Shown: positions 10,241 to 25,013, counted from the first letter of the stretch. The stretch is DNA of 64,000 nt from Membranipora membranacea (GCA_914767715.1 OU612075.1:4836001-4900000); one strand, 5' to 3'. The notes: a model not told the origin generated them from the sequence alone. Made by a program: numbers and translations.

Positions 10241-13200
10241 GATATTTTACAGAATTTTAATCTTTTTACAATATTTTAACTGCATTTCATCATCCCTATG
10301 CCAATTGATCTTTTTGATTTTCTTTTTTTCAATTATCATAAAAACAAGATTCTACTATGCATCAAATTTTACACATTTCCGCGTTTCCCAGAAAATAGAA
10401 CATCATCTCTTTTTGCTTTTCTTATTATTCAATTGCACTCTATTTCTGAATCATCTTAATTTTTATTGCTAGAAGACTCAAAATGCATTATGCAAAATAG
10501 TTTAAGTTGTTTAAATTTTTGTGATAGTCTTTTTGTTCCTTTAAACCTAATATGGATTTTATTTACATAAACATATTCTTTTTTTTGCTCTTCCAAGCAC
10601 AGACCACCAGTACAGCGCAACATTGTCACACACTGAGAACATTAAGAACATTGAGATACAAGTGAAACCTTGTCGCACACACTGAAAATATAAGGTAACA
10701 TGATGCAAAATGTTGTCTTGTTTTACTGGACAGTTTTTTTTGCCAATATGGACATTATTAATGACTGAAGATATTTTACAGAAATTTAATGTTAGAACTT
10801 TTGTGCAATGTAGTGTTTTTGTTTTTCCAGCTAATTCATTACTAACCTATTTTACTCATTTTTTCCTTTAATAAAGAGGACTAACCTCAAGATACAATAA
10901 ACATACAAAGAAAGAACAGTGGAGGTGATGAGGGGAGATGACCTGATCCACTTCTTTGCGAACAACATTGTACAGATCGAGGGTGTAATAATTAATGTTT
11001 AAATGAAACTAAAAGTGGACCATGATTAACAGCCATTACAGCTGCCTACATAATATTATTTTATCATTATTCATTTTATTATTATTTATTTTAGTATTAT
11101 TTTATTTCTCAATATTTTATACATTCAATACATTTTAGTCAAAACCCTGATTTGGCTACAGTTATAATACAGCTGCTAGTGAGCTAAAATTAACGATTTA
11201 ATGTCAATTCTCAACTATCCTCTTCTCAGATGAACTTTGATGTCAATCTTGAATTGATTTCAGGTGAGCCGATGATATACCATGTTTGGATTAGAAACAG
11301 TTTGTTTGGTACTATACCTTCACCAAGCTCATGAATACTTGTTTGTTGTCCTGGATTTATAAAATTCTACTAGGTAATGAAGCCAGTATTAATGATGATG
11401 CAAATGCCCAAAATTGGAACTACATTTAATTGTCGTATCACATTATAATTCTTTTGTAGATTTTAATGTTTGTAATGGCTCCGGTTCAGCTCAATAGATT
11501 TACTAGGTTACTTAGATAGCTGCACAGTCTCTAGTTAATATTAATTTCATTTTATTATATTAGTTGTATTGTATATATCATGTTATTGTACGCTGTTGTG
11601 TTATGCATGTGCTAATAAATCCGTAGCAATAACCTCATATTGAAAGAGGCCAATTCAATCATTCTGTCTAAGTTGTTTGATATTGTTCAAACAACAATTA
11701 CGATGCCATTCACCTCATACAATACATTACTTCTCCAAGTTTGAATAAGTATTTGGACTGCTATAAGCGCGTATTAAGGAAATCTTGTGAATGCAATCTA
11801 ACAATCACTGCAATGAAGCCATCACCTTCATTCGAAAGCATTTGTCAATGTGCTATGTACTATGTGTCTAGAATCGCTCAAACTGTCAAACTACATTATT
11901 GTAAAAGCTGGACTGTACCATGACATTCCTGAACGAGGCTATATAAAACAGTCGATGGACAAAGCGGTCTGATACATATCCAGTGTGATAGCCTTTATAG
12001 GAGAAAACATAAACTTTATAAAATCATATAGGGGATAACATATTTGCTGACTGGGGTATTATCAATACTTTTTTTTTAATTATTTATTTATTATATATTA
12101 TAGATCATTTATAATGAAATGTTATGTTATTATAGTATTTATTTGCCCTCTATTTAAGGATCCTCTTTATTTTGATCACAAGAAGACTCAAAATGCATTA
12201 TGCTTTATATTTTTTGTTGTTTGAATCCTTGTGACAGTCCCTTTGTTATTTCATATCTAATCTAGATATTATCTACATCCACATATTATTTTTGCCTCAC
12301 TTTACAAAGCACAGACGACCAGAGCAGCGCAAAATTTTCCTCACCGGGAACATTAATAACATTGAAATACAAGGACTGTTTTTCCTGCCTACATTAGTGT
12401 TATTAATTGACTCAAGATGTTTTACAGAATTTTAATCTTTGAACTTTAATGCATTGCAGTGGGCCAAAAGTCAACACATGCAATGATAAAAGCTATTAAC
12501 AGCTGCACAGGGAGAATTTCTGACTAATTCTCTCTTTTAAATCACATTTTTACTTTTTTTTTATGTATTATTAATTACTTTTATAACTGTTATAAACTAT
12601 TCATCATACCTCTTTATTTTTTATTTTTATTTCACTTATTTTAATTCATTTTCTTATCCTTAGAGGGTAATACTGCATCGAACCTGCACAACGGCACCTG
12701 TAATGGCGAAACCACAGTGAACCACAGTGATTCTGAAGGAAAGCTACAACAAGACAGGTGACAAGTCTCTGGCGCAGCGCGACAAAGTGTTATCTCGCAA
12801 AACCAAGAAAATCTATCATAATTTTAGCTATAGGGTTTGTCATGCTCCAGATTTCAAATCTGGTTGAATTTTAATTCCTTCGCTGTCCATTCTCCAGATA
12901 TCTGGTGCAACTTTGTTCTAACTGGCAAGGTTAAAATATTAGCTCCGCGCGATAAAGAACTATCTGGCTTCATTGATTTAATTGGTCAATCAATCAATTC
13001 AATTGTCCAATTGAGCTATCAATGAGGGATTAGTGGCTTCAAGTTTGACTTTAATAGTGTATAAACTGTAAAAAGAATCTCACTTTCACTAATCTGAATC
13101 GAAAGCGGTTTGATGACCTTACAGATCTAGATGCTGGCAGTCAAGAAAATATTATAATACCATAGCATTTTTGAATATCACGTTATAATCTATTTCCATA

Positions 13201-16200
13201 TGTTATAATCATGTTATAATCATGTCATCTATTTCCACTGCTGAAACATTTTAACTCATCTTCAGTCTTAAGCTTTCCTTTTTTTTTTCTCTTTTCCTTT
13301 TCCTTTTTTTTTTCGGCACTATTCGGAAAACATTCCGCTACTGGAATGAAATAGACTGCCAATAAAAGTGTAAAAAAAAAAAAAAATTATGGTCCTTCTA
13401 TACAACTATTTAGATCTGCAATTTTCTCATAATACAGTTCGCATTGCATATTTATGTACGCTTGTGAAGCGAAGGAGTAGTTTGGAATAGATTTCACTAC
13501 TGAAAAAAATTGCCAAATTACCCTGTTAAGTTTGCCTATCACTGAACAAATCAATTTAAGCATTGTTGCATGTGGACAAAATCTCTTGTAAACAGTTAGA
13601 AACTTGGTTCATCTGTTTGGTTCGCAATTATATTGTTTGTTCCCTTTTGCTGCCAATTCCCCTTCGCTTCGAAATCAAGTTACAAAAGATATTTGCAGCT
13701 GAGGTCAATGGACACGAAACATAGCTAGGACCAATCTTCAGCAGGGAGCTGCGAACATAGTCCAGAAAAAGGACCTTAAACTGAAGCTAAAACAGTGAAC
13801 TTTTCTAAAAAACTGCCTCATAAAAAAAGTGCTAAATGCAAGAGAAAGGTATTTCTGTGTGCTGAGAGTGTTTTATCAACTTATTCCATGTGAATTACAT
13901 GCAAAACCTTCCCAAAAGTCTTACTCTCATTCTAATTGCATCATTATGAATACTGGCTTCATTGCCAGTTAGATGTTTGATATGATTATTTTCCCTGCGA
14001 TAAAAGTCTATCTGGCTTTGTTGATTGGAATTAAGGGATTAACCAAGCTTTGTATAGGAACTTTAACCCATGTTAATTATATATTTTCATCACAAAAACA
14101 CATAGTTGAAATTATAAAACCATCTGGTTAAAAGTTTTCCAGAAACAAGCCTGTCAATCTTAGATTTGAATTCCTGCATATTGGGAAAATGTCCAGATAG
14201 TACTTTGTCGCGCTGGGCCAGCGCCTATCAAAAGCTGCACAGGGAGAATTGCAAACTATGTCAACAAAAGTAAGTACTTCACCAACCACAAGCCACCATT
14301 GCAGTGCAACTTGTCTCACACAGAGAATATTAGTGAGGGCAGGGTGAAACTTCCTCATGTTTCATAGCATATTTTTTTCTGCCAACATGGACACCATTAA
14401 AAACTAAAGCTAAATATTTTATATAAATTAATTATTAAAATATAAACGCAATGTATCGGTTTGACTTTTCCAGCTAATTTATGATAAAGTTTGTAATTCA
14501 TGATCCTTTCTAATCTAATCATTGGTGCAATAGGGTGTTATTCCACATCTGCCTCTGCCAGTATAATCAATCATGTGGCATAGAGAGGATGCACTATACT
14601 AAATATTTTAAAGTCATTATAATCTTTGAACTACAACGTGGTTTGGTTATTCCAGCTAGTTCATGATAAATTATGTTTCTCATTTTTCCTTTGAGTAGTA
14701 TTTCAACAGGCAAATAATTGGTGCAATAGGAGGTCCTGCACCACATCTGTCACCACCAGTATTCTCATTGACATAGAAATAGAAGATCAGGATTATATCA
14801 AACTAAGCTACTGATTTTTATAGGCGGGCCCAAAGTCAACACCTCCAATGACAACCTCTATTAACAGCTGCTTGGGGAGAATTTTTGACTTTGTCATCGA
14901 AAACAAAGGTCATCATTAAGAACAAGCTACGATTCCAGTGCAACTCCTCTCATACTGAAAATATTAGGGCAGATTGCAGCACAGCTGTATTTGAACTTGT
15001 TAGATACATGTATGTCTTTCAATCTTCAATTCTGGAGCACCATCTATATGTATCAGGAAAAATGAATAAAGACAAAGACAATAACGTAACAGCCACTATC
15101 TTCACAGTCAAATACAAAAAGAAATCAGATAAATTTCTACCAGGTCTGTACCAAGGCAAGCAGACCCCTCCACCAAGATCACACAGTTGTGTGCTCACAC
15201 AAAGTATAAGCCACCATTGCAGTTCAACTTGTCTCATTTCCTCTTGTTTTTTTGCTGCAACATAAAACTACAAATGAACTTTGCCAAATATTTGATGTAA
15301 TATCTATCTTGAGAAGAAGCTCAATGGGCCAATCATTGATACATTATGGGTGATCTACCACATCTGCCACCGTCAGTATTCTCAATTATGTGACATTATA
15401 TGAAACTATGTGACATTATGTGATATTGTGTGACATAGAAATAGAACATCAGGGTTATATTGAGTATGAGGACAACCCTCAGGGCACATAAAGACACACA
15501 GCACAGAAAACACAGTTGAAGAGAGTTTTCATAAATACAGATTTAGATATTGTTCTTTGACCCTAACAGCCTATATTTATGCCTGAAAGTCGGCTTTCAC
15601 TCCACTTTTTTATACTTTTACTGCATTTGCTATAACATTTTCATGCCATTTCTTTTTTTTTCTTTTCTTATTGTTGTAATGAAAACAAATGCACTCTCTC
15701 AAAGATTTTTTTCACTAGAAGACTAAAAATGCATTACGCTAAATGTTAAATCTTTTTCAAGCTAGATTCTTCTAGTAAAATTTCAACAGGCCAATAATTG
15801 GTCCGGTGGGAAGTTCTGACACAGAAAGCCTAAGCCGAAAGAACAGTAGTGGTGATGAAGTGACTCACCCCTCTGCGATCAGCATTGTATAGATTTGAGT
15901 GTGAAATATTTGAGGGTTTTATATGATATTAAAAATAAATTATGCCAAACAGACAGCATAGAAATCAATATCATCAACAGATTGCTAAGAGCCTTCGATT
16001 TGGGTTCGGCCGCTGATGAAATATTCATGTTTTGTTTCATTATTATTATTGGATTATTATTTGATAGTTATAGTAAGGCTGCTAGTGATTGAGGTTTGTC
16101 AGATTTTGGTCAATGGATCTTGCTCCATAAGTTGGTTTCAATCGCCAGAACTTGTCGAAGCTCAAAATCGATGAAATGTCTACGGCTAAAAAAATTTGGA

Positions 16201-16430
16201 GCAAAGTGGTCAACCAAGATCATTTCTAAGCTATTGGATTTTTTAGGGAGGGAGGGAGGGAGGGAGGGAGGGGAAGAGTCATGTCTGTCCGCTTTTGGAC
16301 TGAACAGCCAAAACGACAACAGGAAAAGATTGGCCCAAAGCCCATACAGGCAATGACAACAGCTATTAACAGCTGCATAAGGGGAATTGTATCGCATTGC
16401 TTTTACTGTCTTGCCAGCTTATCCGCAAAA
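10241..16430 (+). repeat. Left array, mainly spacer modules and minor relics
   Basis: No intact gene. Spacer words listed for 6641-8880 recur at about 10290-10500, 12150-12240, 14515-14600, 14690-14800, 15300-15480, 15560-15750 and 15785-15860. Short relics of the transposase middle appear near 14240-14340 and 14870-15230 (repeated phrases GCCACCATTGCAGT and CTTGTCTCAC/CTCATAC). A CT-rich run lies at 13260-13320, and a GGGA run at about 16245-16275. Between 11.1 and 13.3 kb the sequence is mostly unrecognisable AT-rich DNA. Confidence 0.45.
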
Positions 16431-18110
16431 AGAGGGGGAAAATAAACTTCGGAGAATGAATTCTTTAATCACTGCAATTCAGACAAAATAGTCAGACACT
16501 TGACACTACTATGTAGGTTACAGTCACATCTCATTGTCTTGTTCAATCCAATAAAGAAAAGAAGCTTTTCACCATCAATTATATAAGGCAGCATCAAACA
16601 ACCGCTCTACACAAGTGTAACCAATGAGTGAAAAATATTAGACAGCATCAATCAACCACCGGTGATGTCAATCAAGGAAGAAACGGAAAAACAAAACATT
16701 TTTTTACCCACACTAATGATTATACAAACTGAAATAACTTGGGAACAAACTATCATGCATGTCACCAGGTTAAAAAGCATTCTACGAAACTGTAAGCAAC
16801 ATTAAAAAAAAAAGAAAAAGAAAGTTTAAAATTATGAGGAAACGCTTTTCAGCTGCAGAATAACAGAATTCTTCACAATCCAGTTGTTGTCCTACACAAG
16901 GGCAAACAATTTCGCCAGAAAGGAAGGTGGGTACGTCTCAGAAGTCACGCAACGAAGAGAAACATTCATTCTTAGGGATAAAGGACTTTTACCTCCGTTA
17001 TCACATAAAAAGCATAGTACTCATTACAACCAGCGACATCTCAACTCCAAGTAATAACCATTTAAGTCAAGTTGCACAGAAACATACCTCTGTTGGTATC
17101 TCTGTGGAAAATTGAGGTTCACCCCTGGATGTTTGAGATGGGAGGCATGAAACTGACTAGGCAAGGCTTATCATCCACGGACATCAGCTTGGATGGTAAA
17201 GTTATAGTGGTTATGAAGTCTCCAGGGCTTGATGCCCTCAATAATAAGTATGGGTGTGAGGTATACAGTATATTGATGCATAATGATATAACTCACAGAC
17301 TAAAAAGATTAGTTTTTTTATTCATTTTGCCCTTGAACATCAACAGAACAGTCAATTCGATTATTCGCACCTGGGTTCTAACTAATCTGTTTTCATTCTT
17401 TACATTTAAAATATAGGTGACTAGTATCTAAGCTTATTTGCAGGGATGTTAAATACCTCACTCATAGTTCCGATGATCAGTCACTTGACTTTTGTCTATA
17501 TATATCACGATAGCTCACAACTTCTTCATGGGTAAGGGTGAACCTAGGTTCTGCCATGCGCTCACTTACTTACTAGATAATCACGCAGAATAATACATGT
17601 ATTGAAGAATTCACATCGAACCAATATAACAATGTTTATGGCATTCTGTTAGCATTGTTAGACTTTACTTCATCTATGTTTTATCAAGCTAGCTTTTAAA
17701 GCATCAAAGTTTTCATCACGCTTTTAATTATATGTCTATCACTAAAATTTACAAAATGAAAAGACAATTACATGAAAAAACATTAGAGATCTAGTGAAAA
17801 CAAAAGAATGGTTGAAAAGTGCCAATCTGAGACACCAGCGCCACTACATTGGGAATTGCGTGCAGGACACTCTCTAAGTATGATGGTATGAAAGGAACCA
17901 AAATAATGATGGGCTACAAAAATAAAAGAAACACAGAGCAATGTGAATGCCATCAATTTGGTTCTCATCCTTCACAAAAAATCATTTTATTCTGGATATT
18001 GTTCTTAGCTATTGCCCCCCCCCCCTCATACCATGAGATGGTAACTTATGCAGGCGACATTCAAATTTCATTAAACAGTGGCAGTAGTTTCTGTGATGCC
18101 AAACCTTAAA
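16430..18110 (+). repeat. Dispersed repeat, copy 2
   Basis: Matches 62.34-63.65 kb in order: GGAGAATGAATTCTTT near 16455 and 62370; CTCAGAAGTCACG near 16937 and 63309; GAGGTTCACCCCTGG near 17113 and 63486; ACTGACTAGGCAAGGCTTATC near 17151 and 63522. Its right part (about 16.86-18.0 kb) matches 3.74-5.76 kb without the MITEs. A short frame (17072-17300) with LTRQGLS is partly conserved in the 63.5-kb copy, hinting at an old coding origin, but no family is recognisable. Confidence 0.6.
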
Positions 18111-19770
18111 TTGTATTACAAATATTCCAATTATCATGACCACATCGATAACTCTAGATTCGAACTGTCTGATAAGCCCATTTGTATATTTTAGTCACTT
18201 TTTAAAAACCTTATTTTTCTTGTAATTATAAGACATTTGACACTCATACAAAATATCTGAGCCAGCAGTGATCTCAGAGTATAACTTTCCTTTTTGCGAT
18301 TTTATCAAATTGATGAGAAGTTGCCCATTACAAGAATAATACCAACATCTAACTTACATATATTCAGTACATCAGCGCAGTGACATATTTGAATCGATAA
18401 CTTCAAAGGTACCGAATACAGTTTGAGCGGGAACCACACAAAACTTACAGACATGTCGGAAACCCTACAGAGAGGTCAGGCTTACATACTTAATGTCACC
18501 AAATTTCATAAACGATCACCTCACAATCCATTACGTTTAGAACTTGACTGGATATTGCCATCTGAATTATCTTGCACTCACCTTAGTAAGCTCTGGCTCC
18601 TTCACTGCCTGCACTATGCACCATGTACTTGATATTCCACCGTGCTGAAGCCCAGTAGAAGACTCACTAGGAACCAATTTCATGGCATTCTTTCCGGGAA
18701 TGATCCATAGCAAGAGGAGGAGGAAAAATCAAGACTCAGCCATCGCTTGACAGCGTCTTTCAAGGATAATGCCTCCAATCACCTTGTTAAGGAGTGCTAA
18801 TGTTTTAAATGTGGACCGTTTAAATAAACAATTTTAACTTTTCTTAACCGGTACTATAAAGTTTATTTTGCCTTATTTGATATGTTGATCGGCGTTTCGT
18901 GGCTTTTTTTTTCTCTTACAGATATTAGGCTGTGCTTCTGACTTGATATATGTGTACTTTGTCCTTGATGCTTTCAACTTACCAATCGAATGACGGGATG
19001 ACACTGGATCAGGATCGTTAACATAGTTCACTTAGTGACTGTCAAGGATAGCAAATGGCACATAGGGCTTTTCGACTAGGCTTGTTAGCATCAGATATTG
19101 TGAGAAAAAAAAGTATTATCATGCGATGTAGGTTCGAAGTGCAAAACCAAAAGCTCCAGATAGGAGGATACTCACACATTCTCTTAGGTCATTGGCTAGA
19201 AACGATGTGGGCCAAATAAAAAGGTTAACAACAATGGCTTGAAGCGAAGCGGTTAAACAAGATGACTGCCAAACTATCGGATTTTCGAGAGATAAAGAAG
19301 AGAAATAGTCTTTTATGTTGACAGTTACTATGTTTCTCTCAGCCTGCCAAACAACAACAGACAAATGTGGCCAACAGACAAATGTGGCCCGAAAGCCCGC
19401 ATGGCAATGACAACATCTATCAACAGCTGTACAGGGAGTATAGTGGACTTTGTCATCGAAAATCAGTTCTACACCAATTACAACACAGCCACCATCAGAG
19501 TGGAACTTGTCTCATACATTGTTGATCATTAAAAAGACCAAAAGAACTAAGCAAAATATTTTATATAATTTCATCTTCGAATTTTAGCGCAATGTATCAG
19601 CTAATCCATAATAAATTTTGTTATTCATTATCCTTTCTAATCTGATCATTGGTGAATTAGGGTGTTATACAGCATCTGCCTCTGCCAGTACTCTAAATTA
19701 TATTGTATGATGAAAATGAGCACTATGCTAGGCATTCAACGTTTGTTGCAACTCAACACAAGTCTTCTCA
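18111..19770. other. No gene; array spacer at the right end
   Basis: 18.1-19.1 kb shows nothing recognisable. From about 19.38 kb the sequence returns to the array family: GGCAATGACAACA, a transposase-like middle relic near 19430-19510, then the TTTTGTTATTCATTATCCTTTC spacer near 19615. It stops abruptly at about 19.77 kb where CCDC66-like copy A begins. Confidence 0.4.
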
Positions 19771-22330
19771 GTGCATAAATTATTTGAATTAATCTTTTAA
19801 GCTAAGTGCTTCACCATTCTGTGATACTTATTGAGTGCAGAGATTTTTCTCAAAATAATAATCTGAATTTAATAAAAAAAACAACAATAGCTTTCTCACC
19901 ACAACTTAAGGTTTACGTCCTGTGGAGGTCTGCAAACACAGGATCACAGCCAACATAAAAAACTGCAGACTACAGTAAGCTCAACATTTTAAGATGATGA
20001 GCAAATTTGCAGATATGGTATTTGAAATCTCTAGTGAAAAGTCACCAATGAACTCAAATATTCACAATGGTAGATCCCAAAAACAGCTAGCACTGCGCAA
20101 TAAGACCAGAACAGGATTCATTAAAACAATAAAGTATTGCTCTTTACCTGCAGTTTACCTGAAGTTCCGTCCTGGCCTGTTTACGTTTTTCTTTTATATC
20201 CTTCTGTGCCTCATAGTTTGGGTCACGCTTAGACTGGACAGTAAACTTCTTGCCTCCATTATTTGTATAGCCCCAGGGTTTGGCCTCTGATACAGGCTTA
20301 CGGGCCTTAGGTCCGCTGATCACTTTGACTTGTTTCTTCAGTTTTGGATCCACCTGAAAGTACCCAGAGAAGCAACTGTACTGTAATTTTCTTCAATGAT
20401 TCTTGGAAAATTGCAAATGAACGTGAGAATGGACATTTATTCGATCCCCTCTGGTTCCATATATTCACATTTTTACCTTCCTTGTCCCAGTCACAACTTT
20501 TTTGGAACAGTAGTATCAATCTGTACTCCGGACTCTTTCTTTGGTCTATGATTCTCCTTTTCGAATCAATCTCCATCTATCCTTGACCTAAGAGATGTGT
20601 GACCTGACAGAACATAAAGCAATATTGAACAACAAAACCGATCTAGGGCTTATCAATCTTACAATTAGGAGGAGCCAATTTCCCGATTACATCCATTTAG
20701 GCGATGCATCATGTTAGCATTGACAAAATATGATATGGAGGTCTACTAAACAAAAGAAAATTGCAAATGTGTGGGCCTAAGTATTATTTTCACCGCTAAG
20801 AAAAGTCAGATAACTGCGTTAATTTACCCAGAGAGGTATAGAAAATCTTTCTCTAGTCTAAATATGTTTATGAACATGTATAAGCTTACCAGTATGACTT
20901 GTAGCTCTGTGATGATTGAAGTTATCACCGCGCGGAGAGAGCTCTAAACCAGGAACATGTGTGGGCTCAACAGTCCTACGTATAGCCTGAGAGTTCATCG
21001 TTCTGGGCGACAGTATATCAATGTGCTGTGATGTTTGCGCCCCATCTTTACGGGGTGTCAGGAGCTCTGTTACCATTGGGCCTACTCGGGGACTAAACTT
21101 TTCTGTTGAAGACAATTTTATGGAACAATGAAATCTAGATGGTACCAAACAATATGTATAACATTTTCACCTCAATCAGAATGGCAAAATATAAGAGATT
21201 AATCGACATAAATTGCTCTAGTATGGATCCATAAGTCGAGAAACCAACCAACAACTTACTCACCTTCATAAGCGGGCTTTAAAATGAGAAATATCGTGGC
21301 CAGCGGCCTGTAATTTCTCAAGTCTCTTTCGAGCCTTAATGAGCTCAGCTTCCTGTTTAGCTCGCTGCATTGCCTCTGCCACTAAATCGGTTCTGTTTAG
21401 CTCTTTGATCTGTAATAACAAACCCTATTTGCTAATTCCATTGTATGAAAGCTGTTTGCTTATTCCATTGTATTAGAGCTGTTTGGTTATTGCATTCTGA
21501 ACGCCCTTTGCAGACATTACAGATGTAACCTGGGTAGAGTGATTTTAACAATGAGATAAACAGATGGTTGTAGCTGTGGTGTATTTGCAACCAATGTTAC
21601 CATTTTTAAGAGAGATTGAAATACCATAGTACTGTTAGCAACTATCACAGCAAAAGAATAGTGATCATCAAATTATGGCACACTTCAAAAGCCTTGTCAC
21701 ACGGCTTGCTGGTGATTATTAAACTCCAGCGGGTCGCATGACAAGGCCAACACTTCACACATTAAAGCTCATGAGAACGGATATCAAGGAAAGGACAACT
21801 TAATCAAGTTGGTAAACTCATAGTTAGATTAAAATGCTGCAAGTCGAGTTTAAGGGTGAAGAGAGCAATTGCTTATTTAGAGATATTTCTTATTGGGCCC
21901 CCTTATTTTGCCTTGCCTTTGAATGGTTATTTATACCTGATATTCCTTTTCTCTACGCCTTTGATTTTCTCTTTCTCAGTGGGTCTGCGGATCAAGATTG
22001 ACCAATTGACCGCGTACGTGACTCCTGGATAGATAAAAAAAACAACAATATTTACCATAACAAAGAAGAAAATCTACAACTGACATCAGCAGTTAACTGA
22101 ATAAATTATTTTGGTGATAATGTTTCCTACTCACCAACTAACCTCTCGAATGAGCTCGTACTCCAATAGTTTGGCATCTTCATAGGCCTCACTTCATTAA
22201 TGAATGGAAATTCATAATTAAAATTCATGGCGTATATCCGTCGATTTCAACAATCAAAGTTTTTAGACTAGCGTAACTTTGATTGGGAAATGCACGACAA
22301 CAATCAATGTGAGAGAGGCTCCCTTTTATA
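19770..22330 (-). pseudogene. CCDC66-like gene copy A, 5' part only, disabled
   Basis: A paralogue of the gene at 38.5-44.1 kb, similar across exons and introns. In transcript order: an exon ending ...WSTSSFER (about 22145-22195); SHVRGQLVNLDPQT (about 21945-22020); LNRTDLVAEAMQRAKQEAEL (21265-21415); the SPRGDNFNHH exon (about 20885-21105); a degraded QTD-motif exon (20440-20610); and PKARKPVSEAKPWGY with KKFTVQSKRD (20150-20352). Disabling changes are visible: the codon after LDPQT is followed by TGA where B has Q; one extra base near 21285 shifts the frame into TGA just before the splice donor; and there are stops in the QTD exon. The similarity to B ends near 19.77 kb, so all 3' exons are missing. 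Copy C (49.8-51.46 kb) has the missing half. Confidence 0.7.
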
Positions 22331-24480
22331 ATGCAAATTAAATGTGTGAATAATATCACCAGATGTGCTGCCAACAACATAGCATGCCCACCAGACAGGA
22401 AAGGAATTTTATTGCGAACCCTTATTTTAGCAGTTTCTATTTTCCTACACAGCCTCACCACACTGATAACGTGATATATTATTGCTTGTATATCTTTGAT
22501 CAATAGAGAGTGAATTAATTCACTTGGTAAGGAGTTTGGTGTGACGAACCGTGTTCAATAAGGGGTGGTGGTCGGTACATGTTAGGTACTGCTACTGAAA
22601 TGACTCTAGCGATCAGAGATACGCATGGTTATAGTGTAATCTCGGTGTCAGTGTGCAGCCTTACTGGAAATTCTTGCTCCACTTTCAATTAGAAGAAATA
22701 GTTTTTATTAGATTTTCGAACATCGTTTGGCAATCGGACCAATGAAGACGTCCAAATACCTTGATAGATTTATCGATAAGTAATGACAGCCCTCCGAAGA
22801 CTCCCATTGCCGTGAAAACCAAATCTTCCTATCAGCTGAGCGAACTCTACCACAATCATTTCGTCAGATCAATTTTCACTTTTTATCTCTACAGCAGTTA
22901 TATTGATTCCCCCACCTCTCAACGGAACAAGGCTTGACAGGACAAGTTAACTGAGTATTACGTAAACAGTTTTAAAAAAGGGTACAAACCATAGACTGTA
23001 TTATTAAATAAATGGTACAAAAATAACCAGTCGCAAAAGATGAGGGATGATATTGTATAGAAAAGAGTGAAACGCCACAGGCACTCCTGATGTGACAGCA
23101 ATCCTCTTAGTTTGTATGATTTGCTGCGCTGAAATGGATTGATAAGGGGCTAAGCGTCAGCCAAAAACAGCGCTTGACGTGATGCGTAAATATGAGCATA
23201 TTTTGAACAGGCTTTATCTGGATTGTTGATCCCTCAGGCCATAACAATCCTTATTAGCCTACATCTCGTATAAAGCTAGTAACTTCCCTCTACAGAACTT
23301 CTGTGAGACAAACTCCCATGTCAGGGACAGATTATGATATTTCCAGTGAATCTGTATCATCATATATATTATATTCAAGGTAGACGATCTTTTATCAGTG
23401 CAAAAACTAGAACAGCTAGATACCATGATAGTTTTATAGCAACTAGTATTCGAGCCATAAATGCGCCACCATCAGTCACTTAATTTTGCTCCATCCTTGA
23501 TGAAAGCAACCAATAAAATCTTATCTATCTATCTTATACCATGGCTGTGATGAAAATTGTAGGAACTGACCGTATATTTTCCAGGAGATTTCACCAATAT
23601 TTCTTCTTTATTTTATCATTATTGACATTTTTGAGGATTTGTGGTATGAGTGGTCAAGTTCGTTTTTTTTCTGCAAAAAGTACGCAAAAAAAATAATGAT
23701 TTTGTAAGGGAGCTGTCACTAACATCATTGTCGGAAAAATTTTGCAAGAGCAGTGCTAACTGGTAAATTTATAACATTTAAACCCATTTTAATTTAAACC
23801 CATTTTATTGTCAGCTTTATCATCCAAATTGATTCACAGTGAGACCCAATTATTGGTTGCATAAAAAAACACAAATCAGTATGACTTTATTATAAGCTCA
23901 TGTATTACGCAAACTCTAGAAACAGCAATACAATACAATGATACCAACAAATAATGAACTTCTCACAAACACAAAGAAAGCAGCATAAACATATAAATAG
24001 CTCAGAACACTGAGTCTTTGCTCTTCATATCGATGCAGTGATTTTGCATGATAATATTGTTGAAGATTAGCTACTTCTGGATCAATCTTACTGAGACTTT
24101 AAACTAGCATAAGCTAGAAATTTTGGTCTAAGATTGACATGGTGTTCCTACACATCCCTCCCTGATACACATGTATCAATCTGTGTAAAAATCAACAAAT
24201 TATAAGCAGTGGAATCTTTCAATAACGTTGAGGGTTTATAATCTCACATATGACCTTGATGTCTAGTGTTTCCCCAACATTTGGTTGGTATTGAGACTAT
24301 ATTTTTGAAGTAAATTAACTGGCAGAACAACAGGTCTCTTCATCACAGAGGAAATAAGATTTGATAAAATACCACGATTTATTTCACCTTGTGGGAATAA
24401 TCCGCTGGCTTGTGACAGGACATGAATAAAATATTGATAGGGATAAGAAATAGAACTATTATCATGGATGATTTAAATGC
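22331..24480. other. No gene recognised
   Basis: AT-rich, no long frame with coding character and no clear repeat apart from short T and A runs. Nothing further can be supported. Confidence 0.4.
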
Positions 24481-24481
24481 A

Positions 24482-24664
24482 GCCCAGACTGGTCCAATCA
24501 ATCTGAAGAAAAACTTTTGTTAAGTTAAAGACCTTCAAAAATTAAGCAAGATTCTTGTCGATTCAAAAAATGGCCCATACTGGCCCAATCAATCACATAA
24601 ATATTGAGTTAAATGCGCATGCTGTAGAGAATATAAAAGTGGCTCAGACTGGCCAAATGAATCT
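24482..24664 (+). repeat. Three spaced copies of a 23-bp word
   Basis: GCCCAGACTGGTCCAATCAATC at about 24482, GGCCCATACTGGCCCAATCAATC at about 24572 and GGCTCAGACTGGCCAAATGAATC at about 24642. Spacing is about 90 and 70 bases. The units diverge, so this is an old imperfect tandem repeat. Confidence 0.6.
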
Positions 24665-25013
24665 ATAATTTAGTAGCTGTATATTTACCAAGACATATCT
24701 TATCAGACATTGCTGAATATAGGGAGGCGGTCATTTTGGACCGAATCGGAGTGTTTGCATCCATTTTCAAAACGGCCTCATGATGAGTGCGGATCCTTAC
24801 ATAACGATTGATTATTTCCCTCACAACGCTGCTTGCATGCTCAGCACAACTGAATAATGAGAGACGGCCTGACTCTGTAACCTTTGATAGACTGTGCAGC
24901 CAGGCAAGTTCTGGTAATTTAGGACCCAAACCTGTTTTAAGCAATGATCTGATTACTCTCTCTGACAAAAGACACTCTAAAATCTGCTTTGGAAGGGGTT
25001 TTGAGTCCACCAC
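24663..25013 (-). other. Possible coding exon, 116 codons, unassigned
   Basis: A clean frame with mixed composition, including HSLSKVTESGRLSLFSCAEH and INRYVRIRTHHEAVLKMD. The second segment recalls the tail of some DDE transposases (a basic, His-containing helix after a dimerisation region), but this is a weak impression. A 74-codon frame overlaps it on the other strand. It has no clear splice partners. Confidence 0.25.

Noticed and set aside
18007-18106. Frame with YAGDIQISLN, resembling the YADD motif of reverse transcriptases
   Set aside because: No other reverse-transcriptase block is nearby, and the C run just upstream starts the frame by chance. The surrounding sequence belongs to the dispersed repeat.
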